NCBI RefSeq assembly: GCF_017104965.1
Contig: NZ_JAAGPR010000004.1
Coordinates: forward strand, 62,001 to 126,000
Reading direction: 5' to 3'
Length of the DNA stretch: 64,000 bases
Source: Paraburkholderia sp. Ac-20340
Lineage (GTDB): Bacteria > Pseudomonadota > Gammaproteobacteria > Burkholderiales > Burkholderiaceae
A program made the translations under genes and the position numbers. Positions 17,691 to 25,716 of this stretch are shown here, piece after piece; positions within the stretch are counted from its first letter, which is position 1; each line of letters opens with the position of its first letter. The notes under the pieces were generated by a model. The model searched no databases. It saw only the letters and a list, made by a program, of their open reading frames with translations, and was not told the DNA's origin.

Positions 17691-18725
17691 CTACCGGGCC
17701 GGTATGGGGGCGACCGCGCGCCGCAGTTGTTCAGCGAAGGTTTCGACTGCGCCGGAGAACGGCCCGGCGCTGCGCCGCAGAATGCCGATCTGTTCGACGT
17801 CGCGCGGCACCGGCACGTCCAGCGCCGTCAGCCGTCCGGCGTCCAGATCGCCTTGCACCACGCGCTGCGGCACGATCCAGACCGCCAGCGAATTCATCAC
17901 CACGCCGCGCGCGACCGAAGCCGATTGCGTCTCCACGCAACCCGCAGGCACTGGCAACCCGCTGGACTCGAAAAACGCTTCGATGTGATGGCGCGGCGCG
18001 GTGTGCTCGCCCGCGATCACGAGCGGATACGCCAGCGCCTCGTCCAGCGCGAGCGCCGCGCCCGCGAGCGGATGCCCCGTGCGCGCGACCATCGCCAGCG
18101 ACTCGGTATAAAGATATTCGAACGAAATGCCGGGCATATTCGATGGCTCGGCCATGCGCCCCACCATCAGATCGAGCGCGCCGGACTTGAGCGCGCCGAG
18201 CAAACCCGCGTTCGACTCCACGCGCACCTTGATGCCCACGCCGGGCAACACGGTCTGCATCGATACGATCGCGGCGGGTAGCACAGCCGCCTTCACGGTC
18301 GGCAGCGCGCCCACCCGCACCGCCGCCGCATGCGTGGCGTTTTCGCGCGTGAGCGCAGCCGCCGAAGCGTCCACCGCGCGCCGCACGTCCAGCGCGTAAC
18401 GCAGGAAATGCTCGCCTTCGGCTGTGAGCGTGGCGCCGTTGCGGCCGCGCTCGACCAGCCGCCGCCCCGCCCATTGCTCCAGTTCGCTCAAGGTTTTCGA
18501 CAGCGCCGGCTGGCTCAGATGCAGACGCTGCGCGGCCAGCGCCATGGTCGGCGCCTGGGCGATCGCGACGATGCAGTTCAGGTGGCGCAAGCGTAGCCTC
18601 GCGAGCACATGCGAGCGCGCGCTGCTTTCGTGCGGGCTTTCGTCTGCACTTTCGGCCGGGCTTGCGGCCGTGTTTAGGTCGGGATCGGCGGCCGCTTCTT
18701 CGGCGCGGAGCGGAGTCTTTTTCAT
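17691..18725 (-). CDS. LysR-family regulator (PcaQ/GalR-like), divergent from gallate dioxygenase
   Basis: 344 residues. After a ~40-residue acidic N-terminal extension comes the LysR helix-turn-helix (LRHLNCIVAIAQAPTMALAA, then QRLHLSQPALSKTLSELEQW), then the substrate-binding domain (VRVGALPTVKAAVLPAAIVS, GALDLMVGRMAEPSNMPG, GVVMNSLAVWIVPQRVV). The sequence style matches PcaQ-type regulators of aromatic catabolism. It is transcribed away from the ring-cleavage gene with a 108-base shared region carrying a palindrome, the usual arrangement for LysR activators. In Pseudomonas the gallate regulator is GalR, also a LysR protein; direct orthology is not proven. Confidence 0.92.
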   Translation of the reverse strand: MKKTPLRAEEAAADPDLNTAASPAESADESPHESSARSHVLARLRLRHLNCIVAIAQAPTMALAAQRLHLSQPALSKTLSELEQWAGRRLVERGRNGATLTAEGEHFLRYALDVRRAVDASAAALTRENATHAAAVRVGALPTVKAAVLPAAIVSMQTVLPGVGIKVRVESNAGLLGALKSGALDLMVGRMAEPSNMPGISFEYLYTESLAMVARTGHPLAGAALALDEALAYPLVIAGEHTAPRHHIEAFFESSGLPVPAGCVETQSASVARGVVMNSLAVWIVPQRVVQGDLDAGRLTALDVPVPRDVEQIGILRRSAGPFSGAVETFAEQLRRAVAPIPAR

Positions 18726-18763
18726 AACCCCACGTTATTGAATCACCACTCAAAAGTCAATTT

Positions 18764-18782
18764 ACTTAACCGTCGATTAAGT
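18764..18782. promoter_or_regulatory. Palindrome between LysR gene and gallate dioxygenase gene
   Basis: ACTTAA-CCGTCGA-TTAAGT is a perfect 6-bp palindrome with a 7-nt spacer and contains the T-N11-A pattern of LysR operators. It sits in the 108-base divergent intergenic region, 52 bases before the dioxygenase start. Confidence 0.6.
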
Positions 18783-18833
18783 CAAAAATCCCCATCCAGA
18801 GAAATCCCAGATACCCCAACAAGGAGGAGACGC

Positions 18834-20132
18834 ATGGCCACGCTCGTCGGCGGCATCGCCGTTTCGCACACGCCCACCATCGGATTCGCGCTCGACGCGC
18901 ACAAACAGGACGACCCCGCGTGGGCGCCTATTTTCGCCACCTTCGAGCCGGTCAAGAACTGGTTGCGCGAGCAACGACCCGACGTCATCGTCTACGTCTA
19001 CAACGACCACGTCACCTCGTTTTTCTTCGACCATTACTCGGCGTTCGCGCTCGGTATCGGCGAGCAGTACGCGGTTGCCGATGAAGGCGGCGGCGCGCGC
19101 GATCTGCCCGCTATCGGCGGCGATCCGCGTTTCGCGCAGCATCTGGGCATGAGCCTAATGGCCGACGAATTCGACATGGCGTTCTTCCAGGACAAGCCGC
19201 TCGATCATGGCTTTTTCTCGCCGATGTCGGCCCTGCTCGATCACGACGCCGAAGGCTGGCCCGTGCGCGTCGTGCCGCTTCAGGTAGGCGTGCTGCAATT
19301 CCCGATTCCCAGTGCGCGCCGCTGCTATCGGCTTGGACAGGCGCTGCGCCGTGCAATAGAAAGTTATCCTGACGATCTGCGCGTGGTCGTGATGGCAACC
19401 GGCGGCCTGTCACATCAGGTGCATGGCGAACGCGCGGGCTTCAACAACGTCGACTGGGATCGCCAGTTCATGGATGCGATCACCAACGACCCCGAAGCGC
19501 TCGCGCAGATGACACACGCCGAACTGGCGGAACTCGGCGGTCTGGAAGGCGCGGAAGTCATCATGTGGCTGATCATGCGCGGCGCGCTCGCGGGCAACGT
19601 CAAGAAGGTGCATAGCGGCTACTATCTGCCGTCGATGACGGGCATCGGCACGCTTGTGCTCGAAAACACCGCCACGCCGCTGCCGGGCGCGGCGCAGGCG
19701 CGTCACCGCGCGCATATGGCGCAGCAACTCGAAGGCGCAGCGCGGCTCACCGGCACGTATCCGTTCGATCTGGCATCGAGCGTCAAGGCGTACCGGCTCA
19801 ACAAGTATCTGCACGCGATGATCGGTGCGGAGCATCGCCGCGCGTTTCTCGATGATCCCGAGCGCTCGTTCGAAGCGGCCAATCTGAGCGATGAGGAAAA
19901 AGATCTGATCCGCCGACGCGACTGGCGCGGCCTGATTCACTACGGCGTGATCTTTTTCATGCTGGAGAAACTGGGCGCGGTCGTGGGCGTGTCGAACCTT
20001 CACATCTACGCGGCCATGCGCGGAGAATCGCTCGATGCCTTCCTGCAGACGCGCAACACCAAGGTGCTCTATTCCGTCACGAGCAACACCAGCGAGGCGA
20101 CGGGCTGGAGCGGCAACGACCCCGCAAAATAA
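18834..20132 (+). CDS. galA: Gallate dioxygenase
   Basis: 432 residues from the ATG at 18834 behind a strong AAGGAGGAGA; the open frame begins at 18738 but the extension is not protein-like. Residues ~1-290 are a LigB-type extradiol catalytic domain (GGIAVSHTPTIGFALDAHK, YVYNDHVTSFFFDHYSAFAL, VVMATGGLSHQVHGERAGF, NNVDWDRQFMD). Residues ~320-420 are a LigA-like small-subunit domain (YRLNKYLHAMIGAEHRRAFL, RDWRGLIHYGVIFFMLEKLG). This single-chain LigB-LigA fusion of about 420-430 residues is characteristic of gallate dioxygenases (GalA/DesB), non-haem Fe(II) enzymes that open the gallate ring. Protocatechuate 4,5-dioxygenase, normally two chains, is the alternative. Confidence 0.88.
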   Translation: MATLVGGIAVSHTPTIGFALDAHKQDDPAWAPIFATFEPVKNWLREQRPDVIVYVYNDHVTSFFFDHYSAFALGIGEQYAVADEGGGARDLPAIGGDPRFAQHLGMSLMADEFDMAFFQDKPLDHGFFSPMSALLDHDAEGWPVRVVPLQVGVLQFPIPSARRCYRLGQALRRAIESYPDDLRVVVMATGGLSHQVHGERAGFNNVDWDRQFMDAITNDPEALAQMTHAELAELGGLEGAEVIMWLIMRGALAGNVKKVHSGYYLPSMTGIGTLVLENTATPLPGAAQARHRAHMAQQLEGAARLTGTYPFDLASSVKAYRLNKYLHAMIGAEHRRAFLDDPERSFEAANLSDEEKDLIRRRDWRGLIHYGVIFFMLEKLGAVVGVSNLHIYAAMRGESLDAFLQTRNTKVLYSVTSNTSEATGWSGNDPAK

Positions 20133-20139
20133 GGCCTGG

Positions 20140-20165
20140 TAGCGGCGCTCCACACAGCGCCGCTA
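20140..20165 (+). terminator. Stem-loop after gallate dioxygenase
   Basis: TAGCGGCGCT / AGCGCCGCTA, a perfect 10-bp stem with a 6-nt loop, begins 8 bases after the stop codon. No T-run follows. Confidence 0.65.
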
Positions 20166-20308
20166 TGCCGATGCAAGTGTCTGCGGCTCGCCGCGCCGCA
20201 GACGCACAAAGCCCGCCTGCAGCGCGAACCGCTTGCCAGGCACGATGCCCTCTATCGGCCGGGTGCATTCCACCGTTCAATCTCCAGCTGGACGAACCGC
20301 TCGCCCTA

Positions 20309-22396
20309 CTAGCTCCGGAGCGCTGGCGAAGCCGTCATGGCGCGCCGGAATTCGTCGCCCGCAAGCGGCGATCCGCACAGAAAGCCCTGCATCTGATCGC
20401 AATCGAGCGCGAGCAGCTTGAGCGACTGCGCGACGGTCTCGACGCCCTCGGCCACCACCTCGATACCGAGCACGCGCGCGAGCGCCATCACCGCCGACAG
20501 CAGCGCTGAACTGCGCGACGACGTATCGTCGAGGCCGCTAATGAAGGCGCGATCGATCTTGATCTGATCGACGCGAAAATCCTGCAGATGCCCGAGGCTC
20601 GACAGCGCCGTGCCGAAATCGTCGAGCGCCACCGCATAGCCGCGGTCGCGCAGCGCCTGCACGATCTCGCGTGTGCGATCGACGTCCTGCATCGCGGTGG
20701 CCTCGCTGATCTCGAACATCAGCCGCTCCGGCGGCACGCCCGCCGCCGTCACCATCCCGTCGATACGCTCGACGATACGCGGCAGATTGAACTGCATCGC
20801 CGAGAGATTGATCGCGATGGACATCGGCCCGAGCCCTTCGCGCTCCCATTCGACCAGATGCGCGCAGATCCGGCTCAGCACCCAGTCGCCGATGGCGATC
20901 ATCAGGCCCGCGCGTTCGGCGATCGGAATGAATTCGAGCGGCGGCACGTTGCCCAGCACCGGATGGGTCCAGCGCAGCAGCGCTTCGGCGCCGGTCATGG
21001 CGCGGCCATCGACGGTGTATTTCGGCTGGAATACGAGGTCGAACTGCGCGTTGGCCAGCGCCACGTGCAGATCGCGCTGGATATGCAGCGAGCGCAGCGT
21101 GGAGCGGCTCATGCTGTCTTCGAAACGGCGGAAGGTGTTGCGGCCGCTGCGTTTGGCGGCGTACATCGCGCAATCTGCGTGGCTCAGCAAGGTGTCGAGC
21201 GACACGGCCTCGTCGTGCGCGAGCGCAATGCCGATACTCGCACCGATGCGCACCGGCAATGCCTCCGCCAGCACGAACTCATTGGCGAGGCTGGCGAGAA
21301 TGCGCCGCGCGATGGTGTCGGCGGTGTCGCCCATATCGCCGCCGGGCGCGCCGGATGCGCCCGCCGCCACGACCACGAATTCGTCGCCGCCAAGCCGCGC
21401 CACCAGATCGCCCTGACGCGCGCAATCCTCGATGCGCTTCGCCGCCTGGCGCAGCAGATCGTCGCCGATCCGGTGGCCGAGCGTGTCGTTGATCACCTTG
21501 AAGCCGTCGAGGTCGATGAACAGCACGGCAAGCGGCTCGCCAGCGCGGGCGCTGCGTTGCGCGAGTTCCTTCGCGCGCGCCATCAGATAAGCGCGATTGG
21601 GTAGATCGGTGAGCGCGTCGTGGGTGCCGAGATGACGGATCGTGTTCGCCGCGCGATCGAGCGAGACGGACAGGCGATTCGCCTGCGTGCCGAAAATCCA
21701 TAAGGTGCCGATCAGCACGACCGTCGAAGCCACGCCGACAATCAATGCGAGCGCATTTGCATCGACCTTGTGCGCGCTCAGGCAGCGGCTGCCCTCGGCG
21801 AAGGTGGCGGCGCTCATGCCCGTGTAGTGCATGCCGCTGATGGCGAACGCCATCAACGCAGCGGCGGCCAGACGTTTCCAGACGATGTTTTCGCGGTGCG
21901 AGTCGCGCAGATGAAAAGCGAGCCACAGCGCGGCAATGGAAGCGCCAATCGCCACGGCCACCGATAGCGTTACGCGCGTGGCGTCGTAGTCGATGGACGG
22001 CGACATGCGCATGGCGATCATGCCGGTGTAGTGCATGGCCGCCACGCCCAGCCCCATGACGGTGCCCGCCGCCAGCAGCCGGCGCGCCGAGAGACAGCCC
22101 CGGCTCACGGTGGCGAGCGCGACCAGCGCGGCGAGTACTGCCAGCGCCAGCGAAGCCGTCGTCATGTCGAGGTCGTAACCCACCGCAATCGGCAAGGTCA
22201 GCGCAATCATGCCGATAAAGTGCATCGACCAGATGCCGATGCCCATTGCGCTGGCGCTGCCTGCAAGCCAGACGTGGCGCCAGCGGCTGCTGGTCACTGC
22301 ACTGAGCATGGCGGCGCCTTCGAGTGCCGTAAACGAAGCAAGGAAGGCGACCACCACCGACAGACACGTCAACAGCGGGTTATAGACACCGTTCAT
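20309..22396 (-). CDS. MHYT-GGDEF-EAL cyclic-di-GMP protein
   Basis: 695 residues. N-terminal membrane domain with repeated MHYT-type motifs (SMHFIGMIAL, AAMHYTGMIAMR, SGMHYTGMSAATF), proposed in this family to bind copper and sense a diatomic gas. A GGDEF domain follows at ~260-425 with an intact GGDEF motif near residue 335 (RLGGDEFVVV). A C-terminal EAL domain at ~440-690 keeps EALLRW, the ISEATAMQD stretch and DDFGTALSSLGHLQ with KIDRAFI. Both catalytic motifs look intact, so it could make or degrade c-di-GMP. Single gene on its own. Confidence 0.95.
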   Translation of the reverse strand: MNGVYNPLLTCLSVVVAFLASFTALEGAAMLSAVTSSRWRHVWLAGSASAMGIGIWSMHFIGMIALTLPIAVGYDLDMTTASLALAVLAALVALATVSRGCLSARRLLAAGTVMGLGVAAMHYTGMIAMRMSPSIDYDATRVTLSVAVAIGASIAALWLAFHLRDSHRENIVWKRLAAAALMAFAISGMHYTGMSAATFAEGSRCLSAHKVDANALALIVGVASTVVLIGTLWIFGTQANRLSVSLDRAANTIRHLGTHDALTDLPNRAYLMARAKELAQRSARAGEPLAVLFIDLDGFKVINDTLGHRIGDDLLRQAAKRIEDCARQGDLVARLGGDEFVVVAAGASGAPGGDMGDTADTIARRILASLANEFVLAEALPVRIGASIGIALAHDEAVSLDTLLSHADCAMYAAKRSGRNTFRRFEDSMSRSTLRSLHIQRDLHVALANAQFDLVFQPKYTVDGRAMTGAEALLRWTHPVLGNVPPLEFIPIAERAGLMIAIGDWVLSRICAHLVEWEREGLGPMSIAINLSAMQFNLPRIVERIDGMVTAAGVPPERLMFEISEATAMQDVDRTREIVQALRDRGYAVALDDFGTALSSLGHLQDFRVDQIKIDRAFISGLDDTSSRSSALLSAVMALARVLGIEVVAEGVETVAQSLKLLALDCDQMQGFLCGSPLAGDEFRRAMTASPALRS

Positions 22397-22693
22397 TCGT
22401 GGCCCTTTGCGCGCTTATTGCTTTTGCGCGTCATTATGATCAAGTCTCTTTTCCGAACCTGCCAGCCAGCGCGTGTTATCGCAGCCGACGGCAGGCACGC
22501 GCCGCGTCTCTCAGCGCGGCGTGGATTTTTTATTGCTTCGGACGCATCGATGCGTAACGACTACCGTTATAACGGTCGATGCGGACAGATCTGAAGGGCA
22601 TACAACGGCGTTTCTCTTTCACGGCGTTACAGGGCCGCCGACGGCACATTACGGATGCTCGCCTGGCGATAGCGAAATCTTGCGTTTTTTTAT
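22397..22693. other. Intergenic region upstream of tRNA-Gln
   Basis: About 300 bases between the MHYT gene start and the tRNA promoter. I see no credible gene; translations here are short and lack a ribosome site. It probably holds the promoter of the MHYT-GGDEF-EAL gene. Confidence 0.5.
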
Positions 22694-22721
22694 TTGCATA
22701 TTTCCGATCCTCTGTTATTAT
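22694..22721 (+). promoter_or_regulatory. Sigma-70-type promoter of tRNA-Gln
   Basis: TTGCAT and TATTAT separated by 16 bases, ending 13 bases before the first tRNA base. The region is locally AT-rich. Confidence 0.6.
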
Positions 22722-22728
22722 CTCGCCC

Positions 22729-23406
22729 CTACGTAGGGGAGTCGCCAAGCTGGCCTAAGGCACCGGATTTTGATTCCGGCATTCGAAGGTTCGAATCCTT
22801 CTTCCCCTGCCACTTCTTTCTTGTCTGCGCTTCTTTATCTGCGTTCAGGCATTCATCAGCGATACGATCGAGTTCATTGCGTACGACGTGCATGCCACCG
22901 TCGCCAATGTCACTCAGCAAATCGGCGCTATCCAGCAGTAAATTCCGTATATCCGTGTCGAATGTGCCGCCCAGCGCGATTGAGCGCAGGTAACGCGCGT
23001 CGTTGTGCGCGCTTGAGATATCGTCCAGCATCAAATCCGCAGCGGCAACGAGGCGAATGTCCTCATACAGCCTGCGCGATGATCCCGCGTAAATCGTGCG
23101 ACTCCCGTAACGTTGCGCAAACCGTCTGAACGCGGCGCTACGCAGCCCCCATAAGCTGCCGTGCAGCACGAAATGCACGGATGGAATTCGCGCAAGCCGC
23201 TCCATATCGGCAAGTCGCGACGTATCGTTTTCGTTCGCGAGGCTCTCGAGTCCTGACATCACGAGCACGGCGTCGCGCCCGCGCCCCAACGCTTCCCGCA
23301 CCCGTTCGCGCTGCGCGCATGCGAAGTGACCGCGCCACGGCTCGCGCGGATCGTTCGCCGCACGCTCCTGCGCCACGCCATCTAGACGATATGATTGGCA
23401 ATCCAT
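22729..23406 (-). CDS. Unknown protein; C-terminus encoded antisense to tRNA-Gln
   Basis: 225 residues from the ATG at 23406, which overlaps the end of the preceding gene by 25 bases. I recognise no family. Visible stretches such as DAVLVMSGLESLANENDTSR, IPSVHFVLHGSLWGLRSAAF and YEDIRLVAAADLMLDDISSA have normal protein composition. The last ~25 residues (from KKDSNLRMP on) are simply the tRNA read in reverse, and the stop is six bases beyond the tRNA. Either the original C-terminus was lost or the gene has always ended this way. It is the last frame of the operon. Translation is plausible through coupling but not certain; a decayed gene is possible. Confidence 0.5.
   Translation of the reverse strand: MDCQSYRLDGVAQERAANDPREPWRGHFACAQRERVREALGRGRDAVLVMSGLESLANENDTSRLADMERLARIPSVHFVLHGSLWGLRSAAFRRFAQRYGSRTIYAGSSRRLYEDIRLVAAADLMLDDISSAHNDARYLRSIALGGTFDTDIRNLLLDSADLLSDIGDGGMHVVRNELDRIADECLNADKEAQTRKKWQGKKDSNLRMPESKSGALGQLGDSPT
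22735..22812 (+). tRNA. tRNA-Gln (anticodon TTG)
   Basis: A full cloverleaf can be drawn: acceptor AGGGGAG with TTCCCCT (one G-T pair), anticodon stem CCGGA / TCCGG around the loop TTTTGAT (anticodon TTG), T-arm GAAGG-TTCGAAT-CCTTC, discriminator G and encoded CCA at 22810-22812. It marks one end of the lipid/polyketide operon, whose last frame reads antisense through it. Confidence 0.97.
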
Positions 23407-23651
23407 ACGATCTGCAGAATGAGTTTTCGATCGTCGAGGTCGAGTGCGTCGTCTTCGCAGATCGCCAGTTGTTCGAGCGACAACGACAGGCTGTGAAAAT
23501 TGGGCGTAGACGGCGAGACGATCGGCCAGTTGCGCATTAAAAACGTGAGTGGAATGACGCTGCGCCGTTCGCACCAGCGCTCGAACAGCGCACCGCATAA
23601 CTGCTCGAGTTCCGCTGCCAGGCGCATATGCCGCCTCATGTACTCGTCCAT
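23382..23651 (-). CDS. Small conserved protein with LFERWCE...VIPL motif (paralogue A)
   Basis: 89 residues from the ATG at 23651, preceded by AGAAGGAGC at good spacing, 26 bases after the LolA-like gene. The core LFERWCERRSVIPLTFLMRN followed by WPIVSPS and SLSLSLEQL is shared with the small protein at 48502-48777 (LFERWCESRLVIPLAYLMSV, WPLATPS, LSRSLDDL). No signal peptide, no membrane segment, predicted mostly helical. Function unknown. Placement in a biosynthesis operon here and beside an AraC-type regulator in the second copy suggests an accessory or regulatory role. Confidence 0.8.
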   Translation of the reverse strand: MDEYMRRHMRLAAELEQLCGALFERWCERRSVIPLTFLMRNWPIVSPSTPNFHSLSLSLEQLAICEDDALDLDDRKLILQIVWIANHIV

Positions 23652-23677
23652 GAACGGCTCCTTCTGGCAGCGGGCGA

Positions 23678-24421
23678 TCAGCGCATGAACAGATTCAGAT
23701 CGAAAACATAATCCGGCAGCGACGAAATCTGCGGATTGCTCAGATTCAGATACGTGATGTCGCCGTTCATGAGCGTGCTGTGAAAGGTAATCTTCGAAAT
23801 AAACGGGCGCACCTGGCCATCTACCCTCACCTGGTTGTCGTAGTCCATCGTCGACGACTTGAACTTCTTGCCCGATACCGTGTAGTACTCGGCCATGACG
23901 CCCAGCAAGCGCTTTTTCGACACCCAATACTTGATGCGGTCGTACGTGGTCTTGTCGCTTTTCGCCTTGAGGTCGAACACATAGCAATCTTCGCCATCGA
24001 CGGTTTCATCGGCCAGTTGCGTGGCTTCGTAGTCTTCCGCGTAATTGGTCGACGCAATATCGCCATACGCCGCATCGCCCAACAGTTTCTGCCGTTGCGA
24101 AATCGGCACCGGTTTCGACAAGCCGGGTTTGTAGAACCACATGCTCGAACTCAGCATCAACAGTTTCTGGCCGCGATACTTCGGCGGCGCGAGCGACAAA
24201 CCCGATACATCGAAACCGCGCGCCTTGATTTCGTACGACATGTTGTCGAGCACTTCATTGTTTTCCATCGACTGCACGTTCACCTGCCACGACACGCCCG
24301 CAACGTTGCCGCGCGCCTCGTCGGCGGCCTTGAGGATTTCGTGCGGCGTAAGCGACGCGTGCACCGCGGCCGCCATCGCAAGACCGGCCAAAAGCCCGGC
24401 GACACGGAAGATGCGCTTCAT
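23678..24421 (-). CDS. LolA-like outer-membrane lipoprotein-sorting family protein
   Basis: 247 residues from the ATG at 24421 (GAGGAGA upstream). The signal peptide MKRIFRVAGLLAGLAMAAA is followed by a LolA/LolB-like fold pattern: LTPHEILKAADEARGNVAGV, YEIKARGFDVSGLSLAPPKY, MLSSSMWFYKPGLSKPVPIS and KYWVSKKRLLGVMAEYY. These are the marks of the outer-membrane lipoprotein-sorting group of COG2834. The family binds acyl chains in a beta-barrel groove in the periplasm. Placed directly after a LolD-like ATPase and LolC/E-like permease, it probably accepts a lipid product, not a lipoprotein, from the transporter. Confidence 0.88.
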   Translation of the reverse strand: MKRIFRVAGLLAGLAMAAAVHASLTPHEILKAADEARGNVAGVSWQVNVQSMENNEVLDNMSYEIKARGFDVSGLSLAPPKYRGQKLLMLSSSMWFYKPGLSKPVPISQRQKLLGDAAYGDIASTNYAEDYEATQLADETVDGEDCYVFDLKAKSDKTTYDRIKYWVSKKRLLGVMAEYYTVSGKKFKSSTMDYDNQVRVDGQVRPFISKITFHSTLMNGDITYLNLSNPQISSLPDYVFDLNLFMR

Positions 24422-24462
24422 GATCGTTCTCCTCGTTAAAACGACTCCACGTGGCGCGTGGC

Positions 24463-25716
24463 TCACGCATAACCCAGCGCGCTCACGATCACCATGCGCG
24501 CGGCCTTGCGCGCCGGCATCAGCGAGGCCACCAGCGAGAGCGCCAATAGCGCCAGCACGCTGTAAATCCAGTAGTGCGGTACGAAATAGATCTGCAGCGG
24601 CACTTCGCGGCTGATCTGCGGCGGCACCCACGTGGGCTGCAATGCCGCCACGGCCCACAGCACGCCCAGATTCAGCAAGGCGCCGAGCAGCGCGCCGAAC
24701 ACGCCCAGCATCAGGCTCTCCAGTGCAAACAGCCCGACGATCCCGCGCCGCCGCACGCCCAGCGCGCGCAGCGTGCCGATTTCACGCGTGCGCTCCATGA
24801 TGGCCATCGTCACGGTGTTGACGATGCTCATCACGACAATCGTGAACACGATCAGGAAGGTGATGAGAAAAATCACGTCGAACATTTTCTTCACCTTCGT
24901 ATAGAACGGCGAAAGCTCGTTCCACGTCTTCACGTCGACCGCAAGACCGGCGGCCTCGAACTCGCGCGCGAGTTCCGACTGCATGGCGACGGTCTGCGCA
25001 TCGTCGCGCAACAGAATGGTCAGACGGTCGACGTTGGTGGTGTCGTAGAGGCTCTGGGCGAACTTGAGCGGCACGGCCGCAAAGGAGTTTTCCAGCGCTT
25101 CATCGGGCGCGTCGATCAATTGCACGATCTGCGCATCGAGCGCGTTGATCTGGCCGGAAACCGTCGGCGACATCGCCACTGCGCCGGAGCCCAGCTTCAG
25201 GTTCAACTGCTGCGCCAGTCCATGTGTAATGCCGATGCCGTAATCCAGTCGATCGGACAGCGGTTGACCGTCATAGAGTTTCGCGCGCCCCATAATGCCT
25301 ACCGCGTGACTCGCAATGGCCTGAATATCGCCGGGCACGCGCCCTGGCGCGAAGAAGATCGTCGATACCTTGCCATTGCTCAGTAGTCCGGATATCTGTA
25401 ACTGGGGCGTGACGACCAGCACTTCGGGATGACGCGCAAGCATCTCGCGCATCTTCCTTACATCGGCTTCCGAAAGCAGATAACGCGTGGGCTCCAGCTT
25501 GCCATGCAACAGAAAGCCTTGCTTGAACACCGTGAGATGGCCGTTCGCTTCGGCGTAGATATAGCTGTCCTTGAGGCTCTGGAAAATATATTGCGTAAAA
25601 CCGCCCAGCGTGTTCACCGCCAGAAAACCCATGCCGATCGCGAGTATCGTAAACAGCGAGCGGCGGCCATTGCGCCAGAGATTGCGCAGCGCGAGCTTGA
25701 GCCAGGTCGTCATCAC
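24463..25716 (-). CDS. LolC/E-like (FtsX fold) ABC transporter permease
   Basis: 417 residues. One N-terminal membrane segment (SLFTILAIGMGFLAVNTLGG), a large periplasmic domain (~45-270), then three C-terminal segments (FLITFLIVFTIVVMSIVNTV, SLMLGVFGALLGALLNLGVL, YWIYSVLALLALSLVASLMP). The cytoplasmic loop IMERTREIGTLRALGVRRRG is the FtsX/LolE signature that contacts the ATPase. The start overlaps the ATPase stop by 4 bases. Such permeases extract lipidated substrates from the outer leaflet of the inner membrane; here the likely cargo is the product of the upstream synthases. Confidence 0.93.
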   Translation of the reverse strand: MMTTWLKLALRNLWRNGRRSLFTILAIGMGFLAVNTLGGFTQYIFQSLKDSYIYAEANGHLTVFKQGFLLHGKLEPTRYLLSEADVRKMREMLARHPEVLVVTPQLQISGLLSNGKVSTIFFAPGRVPGDIQAIASHAVGIMGRAKLYDGQPLSDRLDYGIGITHGLAQQLNLKLGSGAVAMSPTVSGQINALDAQIVQLIDAPDEALENSFAAVPLKFAQSLYDTTNVDRLTILLRDDAQTVAMQSELAREFEAAGLAVDVKTWNELSPFYTKVKKMFDVIFLITFLIVFTIVVMSIVNTVTMAIMERTREIGTLRALGVRRRGIVGLFALESLMLGVFGALLGALLNLGVLWAVAALQPTWVPPQISREVPLQIYFVPHYWIYSVLALLALSLVASLMPARKAARMVIVSALGYA

